A DNA stretch of 64,000 nucleotides from Homarus americanus. Its lineage: Eukaryota; Arthropoda; Malacostraca; Decapoda; Nephropidae. Positions 37,301 to 45,995 of this stretch are shown one piece after another. The DNA is taken from contig NW_024732415.1 in the NCBI RefSeq assembly GCF_018991925.1, forward strand, positions 2,052,838 through 2,116,837, given 5' to 3'. The stretch's first letter is position 1. Each line of letters opens with the position of its first letter. The notes beneath the pieces are model-generated. The model was not told where the DNA came from. It did no database searches and saw nothing but the letters and a program-made list of their open reading frames with translations. The position numbers and the translations under genes were made by a program.

Positions 37301-37937
37301 AATTCCAGATTTTAATATTACCTTTGATGGTGCAGTGTCTGGTGGAAAGAGTGTAATGACAGCTGCAGATGACATAGGACAGGCTGCTTGTTCTATAGTG
37401 CACTTTACCTTGCAACAGTGTTTGAAAATTGATGTGTCTGTAATTGAGTCCTTTACTGGGAGCAAGAAGAGGAAATCCATCATACAGGACGATGACAATG
37501 AAACAGGGAAACGCATAAAGGGAGTCGATGGAGAAAGTGTGCCAGTAGTTACACAGTATCACAGGTTAGCACAGTACCAGTGTGTAGCTGTGTCTCAGCT
37601 GTGGGTTGGAAGAAAGAAAATTTCCAAGAGAGTTCCAAAGAAGATCAACTTTACTCCTCTTCAGTACGAACTTGCTGTCACAGAAGCCCAGGTTAGTGCT
37701 AATGAAATGATGGTTAATTCAGACTCTACAGCCAATTCAGACAAGTTGGACTTTATGATTGAACTATGGCAGAAATGTGACGAAGCGAGTGACATTTTAG
37801 TGACCGGAGAATCGAGATCAGATGTGAAAGTAACCCGCGGTCAGATGATTCCAATGTTTTACTATCTCGGGTCACTGTGTCAGTCTCTCCTGAGGAAAGT
37901 TAAACAGTTTGTTATTACTACATCATCAAAAAGATAG
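25166..37937 (+). CDS. TUT1: TUT1/Star-PAP: U6 snRNA terminal uridylyltransferase and nuclear poly(A) polymerase
   Basis: Eight exons (25166-25349, 25634-25742, 28940-29037, 29457-29601, 32113-32264, 33977-34053, 34454-34642, 36303-37937) join in phase to 862 residues plus stop, close to vertebrate TUT1. Domains in order: matrin-type zinc finger C16-C19-H32-H38; RRM about 56-121 (RTIQVTGF, FFSYG, CTIEFHT, NRLQV); nucleotidyltransferase with GS at 199-200 and catalytic D211, D213, D279; PAP-associated domain from about 319; acidic/Ser-rich linker; KKRK nuclear signal at 706-709; basic C-terminal region. In other animals TUT1 extends U6 snRNA with uridine and polyadenylates selected mRNAs in nuclear speckles. 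The start has TAA in frame 12 bases before it (25154-25156) and context ACAATGG. The order zinc finger, RRM, NTase distinguishes it from mitochondrial PAP and ZCCHC TUTases. Confidence 0.93.
25634..25742 (+). CDS. TUT1: TUT1 exon 2 (RRM core)
   Basis: Acceptor GTACTTTCAG, donor GTAAGT. Encodes GFNQRTSAETMVGIFFSYG and NSCTIEFHT, helix 1, strand 2 and the RNP1-like strand. RNP1 lacks the usual aromatic pair, as in other divergent TUT1 RRMs. Confidence 0.87.
26435..26765 (-). mobile_element. Non-LTR reverse transcriptase C-terminus (RTE-like), degenerate
   Basis: Minus-strand translation, broken by stops, reads LLYRSEAWILSADTRKN, YFGHIIRTEGRM, LNEIRNWVPERCKILEDW, QKRLEWRTVDANP. This is the well-known end of RTE-type and related LINE polymerases ('GSE.W.L...', 'GHI.R', 'W...V..NP'). 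It lies in the large second intron of TUT1 on the opposite strand. Inactive. Confidence 0.8.
27388..28333. mobile_element. Candidate MITE-like element with GCCCAG ends
   Basis: Left end GCCCAGGTTCAGTAACCT near 27388 and, inverted from near 28333, GCCCAGATTCACTAATGA share 13 of the first 16 positions. Second inner inverted matches (GTGACCGTA / TACGGTCAC) support a common element. No clear target duplication, so the boundaries are provisional. Confidence 0.4.
28729..28874. mobile_element. Tc1/mariner-like MITE, 146 bp
   Basis: Ends CACTCACCAAAAACTTCTCA and, inverted, CACTGCCAACAAACACTTCT, extending to a shared TTCTCAACAC; flanked by TA at 28727-28728 and 28875-28876. The CCAAAAACTT pattern is typical of Tc1 ends. 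Inserted just upstream of TUT1 exon 3. Confidence 0.78.
28940..29037 (+). CDS. TUT1: TUT1 exon 3 (RRM end, linker)
   Basis: Acceptor TTTGTCACAG, donor GTTGGT. Encodes ADVVKDILKKTFYQGKNRL, VTAKHSRKPSRGP: helix 2, strand 4 and a basic linker. The acceptor was chosen because it restores the split Ala codon and keeps the frame open. Confidence 0.85.
29457..29601 (+). CDS. TUT1: TUT1 exon 4 (N-terminal helix of NTase)
   Basis: Acceptor TATTTACAG, donor GTGAGC. Encodes SIKLSQTLQRLLQTKATG and LDIFINSLITEIELKPDDY, the helical lead-in found before the catalytic core of noncanonical poly(A) polymerases. Confidence 0.88.
31032..31356 (+). mobile_element. Tigger-like MITE retaining a transposase start (copy 1)
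   Basis: Begins CAGTCTCTCCTCGACTTACG after TA at 31030. Contains ATG at 31174 opening MAGKHENESSCGAEKKK, the same start as in the element at 47749. The right end is diverged; CGAGGTACTG followed by TA at 31357 is the best candidate. Located in TUT1 intron 4. Confidence 0.65.
32113..32264 (+). CDS. TUT1: TUT1 exon 5 (catalytic GS and DxD)
   Basis: Acceptor TTCTACTGACAG, donor GTAAGT. Encodes VFGSSANNLGFKGCDVDMY: the GS motif (199-200) and first two metal-binding aspartates D211 and D213 of the pol-beta nucleotidyltransferase fold. All essential residues are present. Confidence 0.95.
33085..33400 (-). mobile_element. Second RTE-like LINE fragment, degenerate
   Basis: Related to the copy at 26435 but diverged: minus strand reads WTLSPGTKKRLEAFEMWCYK, later NEIKNW.P.EI and LED W with stops and frame changes. 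Retains the 'KRLEAFEMWC' hallmark. Located in TUT1 intron 5. Confidence 0.75.
33487..33580 (+). pseudogene. THAP-domain-like fragment
   Basis: Reads KCSVFGCISNYRLRD then RSWRFHQFPEDKKQRQ. THAP zinc fingers begin C-x(2-4)-C and continue to 'FH.FP.D...R..W'; here the first two cysteines (C-x4-C) and RFHQFPED are present. The frame meets a GT (33581) at the place where many THAP genes have their first intron. The second half with the C-H zinc ligands was not found nearby. Likely a remnant of a THAP transposase or retro-copied exon, lying in TUT1 intron 5. Confidence 0.55.
33977..34053 (+). CDS. TUT1: TUT1 exon 6 (variable insert)
   Basis: Acceptor CATTACAG, donor GTGTGT. Short exon encoding SECKASDITFYLSREIRQSG before GIGTK, between the second and third catalytic strands. 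Assigned from splice sites, phase and open frame rather than a motif. Confidence 0.75.
34454..34642 (+). CDS. TUT1: TUT1 exon 7 (third catalytic aspartate)
   Basis: Acceptor TATTCTCAG, donor GTAGGT; exactly 63 codons. Encodes ARVPIVKFEDT, then LMVDLSF with D279, the third catalytic aspartate, and VRPYLMLIRYWAK, the helix starting the central domain. Confidence 0.94.
35490..35780 (-). mobile_element. LINE 3' end (CR1/L2-like family), degenerate, minus strand
   Basis: Minus strand reads NNPPENVVTSPSVNSLRSDL, then NTGTCSDTF, equivalent to the PESFVTSPSVNTFKARL block of the 20823 copy. Lies antisense in TUT1 intron 7. Confidence 0.7.
36303..37937 (+). CDS. TUT1: TUT1 exon 8 (PAP-associated domain and C-terminal region)
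   Basis: Acceptor TCTTCTTTCAG; 544 codons and TAG. Begins DVAGGGQPSYLITNYALTML, the conserved central-domain helix; VMELVAEFFTYFEKLD closes the PAP-associated domain. After about residue 510 follows an acidic, Ser-rich insert with VITLGDSDDG (533) and DVIVVLSGES (586), then GSKKRKS, then a basic region (RKKISKRVPKK) near the KA1-like RNA-binding end of TUT1. The minus-strand open frame over 36977-37516 is a shadow. Confidence 0.92.
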   Translation, partial: DVAGGGQPSYLITNYALTMLMLFNLMTRDDPIIPSVSYLKNNRGPHYNEVIIGGWDCGYNQNMEDWTSRKHNVTVMELVAEFFTYFEKLDASRWVISPLAGELIEKKLLLKGDMKSLPQCQIWYCRQKTCLQMDTALCLQDPFEHSHNCTRGLKKGPLTEFQYKCKRAAEICTNIIKGQQPLSDFLSTIEITQDVLKEICSNDSPKELDQSVEEVITLGDSDDGSQDSIKILNSSEKRNKKHTVSKTKGIPTLTKANKQKEIMAGVEDVIVVLSGESREVMTKNPDITCTSEEKPAGANGLGELKDLCDEVSLMLPESVAEKKIHKFPLEFLEIPDFNITFDGAVSGGKSVMTAADDIGQAACSIVHFTLQQCLKIDVSVIESFTGSKKRKSIIQDDDNETGKRIKGVDGESVPVVTQYHRLAQYQCVAVSQLWVGRKKISKRVPKKINFTPLQYELAVTEAQVSANEMMVNSDSTANSDKLDFMIELWQKCDEASDILVTGESRSDVKVTRGQMIPMFYYLGSLCQSLLRKVKQFVITTSSKR

Positions 37938-38156
37938 TGACTGCATCAGAATATTTTAATTTCTTTGAAATGTAGGTGTGTTTATCATACAATATTTAAT
38001 TTTTCACTTTTTTTAAGTATACTCATGATGTTAAAGTGTTGTGGAGCAGTGCTCTCTAGATTAAATTGAGTATACTGTACTGTATACAGTACCTTATATG
38101 TGAAATAGAACAGAAAAAACAGTCTGCAATCACACATACCACTTCAGTAATGATGA

Positions 38157-38162
38157 AATAAA
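38157..38162 (+). promoter_or_regulatory. Candidate TUT1 polyadenylation signal
   Basis: AATAAA 220 bases after the TUT1 stop codon. Plausible position, but not proof of use. Confidence 0.45.
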
Positions 38163-38623
38163 CAGCAGATGAAAGTTTATATGAAGTACTGTAGTAAATA
38201 TGTCAGTGTGAAACTTTGATAACTCTATTGTTGAGTTTGAACATTTACCACACTATGAGAAAATTTTATTTCTCTTATTATTTTATCGTGTACGGATGTT
38301 TCATTTTTGTGATTAAGTCGAGTTTGTAGTAGGAATAACGATTAAACTTGATATCTTAGGTGCAATAGTGAATAAGCAAAAAAGTGAATGTTTGTAATAA
38401 GTACAAGGCACATCTTTCTATTATTAAGAAAGGATATTTATTATGAAGGAATATACCTGTATATTACAGAACAGTAGTTTGGAAAGATACAAAAAGATGA
38501 TTTCAGATTTAGATTATTTCATAATATCTGAGAAGCTTTTTATCATAAAGACATCACTAACCAGAGGTGTGAATTTAGAAAGAAATTTTTTTTTTATGAA
38601 ATGTGATCATTTCAACCATTGTA

Positions 38624-38786
38624 CAGTCGAGGACAAAAGTTCGCTCTCCGCGGTGAAACTGAATCACGGGAATGAGTCTCCGAACTTTATTTACCCTGAC
38701 GTTATCTGGTGCGGGTGTGCTGTTTTATTTCACTTGGGCTCGATACTGCTTCATTTTGGGAGGGAGCAAACTTTTGACCCTGACTG
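38624..38786. mobile_element. Tc1-like MITE, 163 bp
   Basis: Ends CAGTCGAGGACAAAAGTTCG and, inverted, CAGTCAGGGTCAAAAGTTTG; TA on both sides (38622-38623, 38787-38788). The CAGT....CAAAAGTT end is characteristic of Tc1-family elements. Non-coding, 0.7 kb after the TUT1 stop. Confidence 0.85.
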
Positions 38787-38799
38787 TACATGGTGATTA

Positions 38800-40497
38800 T
38801 CTGAAAGCAAACCAGCACTGTGTCTTTTTATTTGTTCTAATATTTTAATACATTGTTTAATTTTAAATCTATGTACAAGTATATGAAAGATAAGGTGGAT
38901 AACAGCAGTTTGTAAGATTAGTACATAGTAAGATCTCATCTTTGGGGTTGTGTACATTGCATATGTCATGAAATATTGGATTGTTGATACATTAAAACTA
39001 TGACTGTAATTAAAATATGATTATAGATATTTTGAAATATTAATACATCCATGTGTTAAGTGATATTTGTGGGTAGACAAAGAGCCAAGATGTTTACCAG
39101 TATCAGTGGCAACAGAATCCAAAAGACAGTTTGGTGTCCATAATTAGAGACAGGCGGAGTGCTTAGCTGTGGTGCGTGTAAAGCCACTTACAGTACTCTT
39201 CATATGTAAAAGCCCTGGGTTAGCTGACCCTTTTCTCTCAGTAAATGCCAACTCTTTAAAATTTAGAGGAGCTGGGAAGGATGTTAACTTAAGTTAGGAT
39301 TTGCAAGTGATGTAATACGCTGGTTAAGTTGAAGGTATTCACTTGTATATTGCTCTCAACATTTTTTATTTATTTAATATATTGACACTTTTATTTTTGC
39401 CAAAATAATCCTCCAACTTAGCATGTTAACTTGGAATAGTTATAATTGTTATCTTGTTATTGTGTGAAGTGGAGCTTTGATGTTCTTCATGTAACCTGAG
39501 TGTTTGATGTAACCTGAGTGTTACTCTGCCTTTGTCAAATGTCTAATGCTTGTTTTCATGGATTGTTGTGATTTTTATCAGAGCTTGGCTGGTAAATAAG
39601 AGGCACTCACATCCTGGCTTGGGTTTGTCATAAAATACGTAGTATGGGAATATGAGAGGCTTCCACTCTTGATTAGTATGGATGCTTCATTAAAACTTGA
39701 GTTTTATGTAAATTAGATTGATCCAACACCACACTGTACTGTTTTATAGAGTTCTTAGTAGTTTCTTTGTTATTAGTGTAAAAGTTTGTTACTTTATGTT
39801 TTCAAGTAAAGGGTGGGGCCAGGACCTACATGGGAAAGGATCTTGCAAGCTGGTGATATAAAGTGGCAATACTTAAGGTAGAGAGGAACTGAGTAATCCA
39901 GATTGATAAGACTTGGCAGAGGATTATCCTAATTGTTGGTCCAGAGTGGGAAAATTAGGCAAGACCTTGAGTCAGTCATCTGAAACATTAAAGAGTTCTG
40001 CATTATTGCCCAAATTATATATTTTACTATAGCATAAGTGTTATACAGTATATAAGGCATCTTAGGAAGTGTTAGTTAAGACTGAATCATCAGCAGTGAG
40101 TGTAGCACATAGAAGAAAACTTTACATATTTCTTAAAATTGTATTGTTGATCAGGGAAGTCAATACATTTGGTTCCCATTATTTGTCTGGGCTTCATCCT
40201 AAATAAATAGGGATTAATGCTGAATGTCTAATAGTGGGAAATTTTCCCTCTTAAAGAGTTCATGGAATAAGGGGTATTGATGTAACTATTCATCGCTAAC
40301 ATTGCTCATTTGATGAAATTTGGGGAAATTTTCTGTCATAAGAAATAAAATACCGTAATAAGGTTAGGTTACATTCCAAGTCATCGACACTGTACCAATT
40401 GCCGTACCTTTACACTATACGTATAGTTTAATATATGCTGAACTTTACCTAATCCTAATTCAAAGGACATAATAACAAATAAAGATTTAATTTAAAG
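38800..40497. other. Intergenic, nothing recognised
   Basis: AT-rich; no gene, tandem array or inverted ends recognised. Confidence 0.5.
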
Positions 40498-40499
40498 TA

Positions 40500-41036
40500 C
40501 AGTCGACCCTCGTTAAAACGGACTAAAAGGGGGGGAAGGGTGTCCGTTTTAGCCGATTGTCCGAATTTACCGATTTAGGGGTTAATATTGCATTACATTT
40601 CAAAGAAAATGCAGTGAGTTTGTCCTTAGCCTTGCGTATGTCCGAAACCGTTTGCTTTTTAACAACACACTCGTCACAAACTCTAGCCACCGAAGCACCA
40701 GCCTCTAACTTCCTTATAAGTTCCAGTTTCTGGTTCACAGAAAGGGTCACATGCTTCCTCTTCGGCGTATTACTCCCCCTTGAAGACATGATGTAAAATA
40801 CAAGGCTGAAAGATGCCTAATCACTGAAATATCAACGAAAATTGCAGGGCAACACAACACTGATACTCGAATATGGCGCTAAGTCAACAATGACTGGCGG
40901 TCTGGCGCGTGCGCGCCATCTATCAGACAATCCCAGAGCCAGAAATTTGATACGGACAGTCCCTCGCTTAGTTCAGAATTTGTCTGAATTATCCAAAATC
41001 CGGATTAAAGGGGTCCGAATTAACGAGGGTCGACTG
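40500..41036 (-). mobile_element. Tigger-like MITE with intact CENP-B-type DNA-binding ORF
   Basis: Perfect 17-base inverted ends CAGTCGACCCTCGTTAA and TA at 40498-40499 and 41037-41038. 537 bases. The internal sequence reads on the minus strand as the 5' part of a pogo/Tigger transposase (next entry) and then runs straight into the 3' inverted repeat, so it is an internal-deletion derivative of a full-length element. The catalytic DDE domain is absent. Confidence 0.92.
40523..40789 (-). CDS. Tigger-type transposase N-terminus (CENP-B/Psq helix-turn-helix), truncated
   Basis: 88-residue open frame, uninterrupted. Residues about 10-52 (KRKHVTLSVNQKLELIRKLE ... VKKQTVSDIRKAK) form the Psq-type helix-turn-helix that begins pogo, Tigger, jerky and CENP-B proteins and binds the element ends. 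It ends inside the terminal repeat with RLKRTPFPPF encoded by the repeat itself. Unlike the other MITEs here, no stop breaks it. Expression unknown; it could at most yield a DNA-binding fragment. Confidence 0.8.
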   Translation of the reverse strand: MSSRGSNTPKRKHVTLSVNQKLELIRKLEAGASVARVCDECVVKKQTVSDIRKAKDKLTAFSLKCNAILTPKSVNSDNRLKRTPFPPF

Positions 41037-41271
41037 TATATACATATCATCATTAACCCTTAGGCTCCGGTTGACGTTCCAGAACGTCCGCCTATTTTCC
41101 CTCCAGTTTTTATTTATTTATTTTGTTATTATTTTTTTAATTAATTTTGGAAATGTTGATTTTTTTTATTGATTTAACCCTGCGTGGGGGGTACTGCCAG
41201 CAGCACCCTAACCCGGGGCTTAAGGGTTAAGAAATTCAAAAAGTGCTAAAGGCAAACAAGAACTGCACTGG

Positions 41272-41985
41272 TGCATAACTAGACACAGGACAGAGTAAGA
41301 TGGTGTGATGGTTCATAACTAGACACAGATGGTGTGATGGTTCATAACTAGACACAGATGGTGTGATGGTTCATAACTAAACACAGATGGTGCGATGGTT
41401 CATAACTAGACACAGATGGTGCGATGGTTCATAACTAGACACAGATGGTGTGATGGTTCATAACTAGACACAGATGGTGCGATGGTTCATAACTAGACAC
41501 AGATGGTGTGATGGTTCATAACTAAACACAGATGGTGCGATGGTTCATAACTAGACACAGATGGTGCGATGGTTCATAACTAGACACAGATGGTGTGATG
41601 GTTCATAACTAGACACAGATGGTGCGATGGTTCATAACTAGACACAGATGGTGTGATGGTTCATAACTAAACACAGATGGTGCGATGGTTCATAACTAGA
41701 CACAGATGGTGCGATGGTTCATAGCTAGACACAGATGGTGCGATGGTTCATAACTAAACACAGATGGTGCGATGGTTCATAACTAGACACAGATGGTGCG
41801 ATGGTTCATAGCTAGACACAGATGGTGCGATGGTTCATAGCTAGACACAGATGGTGCGATGGTTGATAACTAGACACAGATGGTGCGATGGTTCATGACT
41901 GGACTTAAGATGGCCGTTGGTTTATAACTAGACACAGATGGTGCGATGGTTCATAGCTAGACACAGATAGTGCGATGGTTCTCTT
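41272..41985. repeat. 29-bp minisatellite, about 24 units
   Basis: Unit GATGGTTCATAACTAGACAC plus AGATGGTGT, 29 bases. Variants differ at three positions (TGTG/TGCG, ATAAC/ATAGC, CTAGA/CTAAA). Most units are otherwise identical; units near the right end are degraded. No coding potential is implied. Confidence 0.97.
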
Positions 41986-42340
41986 TTATATCTAACTACA
42001 CTGTATACATAACAAGTACAAATATTTACTGTATCAACATAGTATTTTCTTCCTTAGTTTAAACCTCAAAATTTGACCCAGAATACACAAAATAGACGAA
42101 AAATGATGATAATACTCTATAAGTAGCATAAGTGTTGACTAATTACTCCACCATGGCACGTAGTTAAAACAGCAAAAGAGTGGGACATAAATGATTGGTG
42201 AAGGCAATTTATTCCCTCATTGATGACCGACAAATATGTGAAACGAGGAATAAAGGAGAGACGATTAATGGGGACCAATTGTACTGATGACTTGTTGTGT
42301 ACAGGTATTTCATATTTAACATTGATGACTTCATACAATA

Positions 42341-42996
42341 CAGTAAGCCCTTGCTATTTGTGGGGGTTAGGTTCCAAGGAATGGTGCAAATTGGTAAAAC
42401 TGCAAATTGCAACTTATACTGACTCAGTCCACGACTGTATACCTATATTGTGTATGAGAAACTTAAGTCACCAATACTACTTTCCTTCATATGTGGACGT
42501 TTGCTTGAAGAAGTGTACTGTATAGTAGGATTAAATCTGGTTACTGAAGCATAGGGAGATCATCAAGATCACTGTTGGAAGATGGTGAGGCAGTGGTGGT
42601 TGGTGGCGAGGAGGTGGGTGGTGGAGTGGCGGCAGCAGCTGACCGAGTAAGTGAGGGACACGAATCAGCTGGGAAAACGATTGGTTCCTTCTTGAAAAAC
42701 ATTGTGATTGATAGTTGTTACCTCTCAGCATTGCGGTCTCTCAACGTTTCACTCCACTAGCACTTGGCAGTCTTTTAGGGGCCATTTCACACAGAAACAC
42801 AACAATTTTGAGTACAACACAAAAGATGCTGCATCACAGGCAATGGTTGAGCGCAAACAAAGGGAGAGAAGATGCTGTGGGCGTGTGGGGGGTGGCTCGT
42901 TGCGCTGCGGGAGAGGCTCATAAGCTAGCCACCATCTGTTTATTGCGAATAGTCCAAAGAGTGAATCACAAACCCGCAAATAGCAAGGGTTTACTG
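42341..42996. mobile_element. pogo/Tigger-like MITE, 656 bp
   Basis: Ends CAGTAAGCCCTTGCTATTTG and, inverted, CAGTAAACCCTTGCTATTTG (one mismatch in 20), flanked by TA at 42339-42340 and 42997-42998. Interior has Gly/Val-rich and Arg-rich open stretches (near 42575 and 42880) that may be remains of transposase C-terminal coding sequence, but no domain is recognisable. Confidence 0.88.
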
Positions 42997-43099
42997 TACT
43001 ACTATTGCGTTATGTGAAAGAGAATCTTGTTTTTGTTTATCATCTTTTATTTTTATTAATAAGAGTTACAAGCTTTCTTGGGTGAGTTTATATTTACTG

Positions 43100-44690
43100 T
43101 ACTGTACTATACTGTACTGTATATGTAAAGATCAAGTGTACTATCATATCTTGTACTTTGTGCTGAATTGACTGTCAAAAGGGCTGAAAAGGAAAAATTC
43201 AAATAAGGTCAAGGAATAATATTTTTCAATAGTTTCAATGGATGTGTAAAATATTGAAACTTTACACAACCTAGCTTTTGAACACCTAAGTGATGGTAAC
43301 TTTAAAATCAATCTGGAATTGGTATTTCCTCCTTCTCTGTCTTTTAAGCACAAATATAAAAGAAAAACTATTGGCCAGTAATAAATGTTTTTGTTAAGTT
43401 TGGTACTGTACTGTATATGGCTTTATGATGTCTTCAGCACTGTGCTGCATTTCAACGCAAAAGTCATGGGAATAATTTAAAATTTTATAAAGTACAGTAC
43501 TGTTTATCATGTTCTGATGTACAAGACAAATGTTTATTTTGAACTACATGTAAGCTAGAAGAAAAAATGATAGTTAATTTTAGTTATACTGTAGTTCTGA
43601 ACCAACTACTGAAGATATTTTAACTTTATTAAGGTGGTTGTGATATCTGTCAATACAGTACTAATGACATTTGGTACAGTCACAGCGAGTGGCACCTTCT
43701 CTGTTGTGAAGGAGTGAGGGTGTCAAGTTGTACATTATAGATATTACAGTACTGTACTCTTGACGAGAAACATATTTACTTCTGTCTGCTTTCACCTTTG
43801 GTACTTACCATTTGCTTTATTATATTCCCTTATGCAAATACTGTTCATAGTAGTATTCTATACTGTCCTTGCATTTTGCCACCTGACTTATTTTGTTTCT
43901 AATTAAGAATACACATTTATTGCTTCCTTCTCTTATCTTTCTCCTCATAGTTACTTATTCATCATTTTATGCCCCATAGTTCCCTTCCACTTATTTGCTT
44001 CCTTCTTTATACAGTAGTTTTATCATTAGCTTCTTTATAATTTCTTTCTTTAGCCTCTTCATCAGTTCTTTCAACTTTATTTTCTTCTACAATATTTACT
44101 TCCTCATCATTCCCTTTATTTATTTATTTTATTTTTTATCTTGCATTACAGTTTTTCTTATTACACATCAAATTTGGTCTTAATATTTTTAATTTTCCAC
44201 TTTACATTAAGTTTTAATATATTGTACTGTATTTGTTATTGCCTCTTGATGTCTTTTCTGCTACTTTTTCTGTCGTGGTGTTTCTTGGTCCTGTCTGTAG
44301 TGATGTATGTCCATTCGGTGGGCCTCTACATATACAGCACTGTCACTATATCCTTCCCAATTCTTTTTTATATTTTTACATGTATTACTTCTCCTGTTTG
44401 TGTTAGTTTTACATTTGTGTTGAGTTATATGTATGAGTCTTGTTGCTTTTGTTTTGCAGATCCAATGAAGAATCTGATTTTTCATGCATCTAGATTACAT
44501 TATTGCCTTATACTATAGATTACATTGCCTTTCACTACTGGGTGTTCAAAAAGTAAGGAATTGATCAATAGAAATCAGGTAATTGGACTATCTCTATGAG
44601 CATATCCCACAGATCCAGTGGTGGTTTATTGCCTACAGATATGTTATGTTATGAACTTAATTAAAGTGAACATTTTGAACACAGACAATG
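43100..44690. other. Intergenic, pyrimidine-rich; nothing recognised
   Basis: Includes a T/C-rich stretch (43900-44180) that opens frames of Phe/Ile/Ser only by composition. A lone mariner-like end GGGTGTTCAAAAAGTAAGGA occurs at 44540 without a partner. Confidence 0.45.
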
Positions 44691-44694
44691 GGTA

Positions 44695-45163
44695 CAGTCA
44701 ATCAAAGATGCACTGAGTCTTGTACTCGCAATTTTACCTGGCAATACTTGGTAAAGTAAGGCTGTATGTAGAGGTGATTGTGATTGGTGGATCTATTTAC
44801 AGCTGTATCACTGTCAGGATAATACTAAAGGTAGCATTTTTATAATAATAAACTATCCATCATGATTTTAGATCATGAGAAGTTTCCAAATGTTCGTATA
44901 TTTGCTTAAGTAATGAAGAAAATTATGTTAATAAATTGGCAACTCAACTACAACTACAGTTGCCATTGATTCTCACATCAAACTTTCTTCATTATTTAAA
45001 CAAATGTACGAACTTTTGGAAACTTCTCATGATCTAAAATCATGATGGATAGTTTATTATTATAAAAATGCTACCTTTACATGCAGCCTTACTTTACCAA
45101 GTATTTCCAGGTAAAATTGCGAGTCCGAGACTGGGGTGGGGTCAGTGTTTCTTTGGTTGACTG
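44695..45163. mobile_element. Fold-back (long-TIR) MITE, 469 bp
   Basis: Two arms of roughly 190-235 bases are inverted copies of each other; core matches include CTCGCAATTTTACCTGG, TACTTGGTAAAGTAAGGCTG and the stretch around AACTATCCATCATGATTTTA. Ends CAGTCAATCAAAGA / CAGTCAACCAAAGA with TA at 44693-44694 and 45164-45165. The left arm has about 60 extra bases after 44771. The transcript would fold into one long hairpin. Confidence 0.9.
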
Positions 45164-45995
45164 TACAGTACTGAATTTTCAGATATCCTGTATTTTTGTT
45201 TTCATTATTCTGGTTTAACTGCCTCTTCCAATATTTTACGTATTTCCACACACTTACCATTATAAGTTTGCAATTTCATAATACAGGGTAGTGCATATAT
45301 ATACTGTATATATAATATAAGTTTTAACAGATGCAGAATATTATTGATTGTGAAGGAAAAGGGTGATTTTAGATTATGATATTCTCAACCTTTGATTAAG
45401 TAAAGCTTTCCTGGGGCCACATGTGTTTAAATCCTATCCAGATTACAAGTACAGTGCCATAAACTCTTGGAGGATCTGGGAAGGCCAGTCTTGAAAACAT
45501 AGATACAGTACTGTACTGTATTATGAACTCTGTAAGGTGTCCCCTCAAAAACTCACTTTCTTTGGCTTATAGAAGGCTACTCATCTTGAGTTTGCCTTAT
45601 GTACAAGTAACCAGCTTATTTCACTCAATGATTAAATTCCTTAATGATTCTTGGGGACATTAGGAGAAGTTAGCTTTAGGATGATTGTTCATCTAGATCC
45701 AGTACTGTACTGCACTGTGCAGGTTATATTTTCTTTCTTTTGTTTTTTTTCCTATGAGCTCAAGGTAAAAGTATGTACTGTAGTGGTGATTACTCAGATT
45801 ACACCAGATGTCTTCCAGGCCCAGGTGCCTCTATTATTTTAAGCTCATGTAATATGTTATGTTTCTTGCTAGAATACCATTACCACTGAAAGCCATTTTT
45901 AGAGCACTATAAATGGAGGTGTGCAGTTGTGAAGTACTGTACTCGGTATACTTTAGTAATATTTTTCAGGATCCACATTCTCAGAATTACCTATA

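Noticed and set aside
36977..37516. 179-codon open frame on the minus strand opposite TUT1 exon 8
   Set aside because: Shadow of the plus-strand coding exon, whose protein has recognisable domains and splice signals.
38443..38796. 117-codon open frame after TUT1
   Set aside because: It overlaps the non-coding Tc1-like MITE at 38624-38786 and shows no protein family.
41272..41985. Regular repeat considered as a CRISPR array
   Set aside because: There are no unique spacers; the 29-base units abut directly, and the genome is eukaryotic.
43995..44518. Hydrophobic open frames suggesting membrane proteins
   Set aside because: Caused by T-rich composition (Phe, Ile, Leu, Ser); no motif, no splice context.
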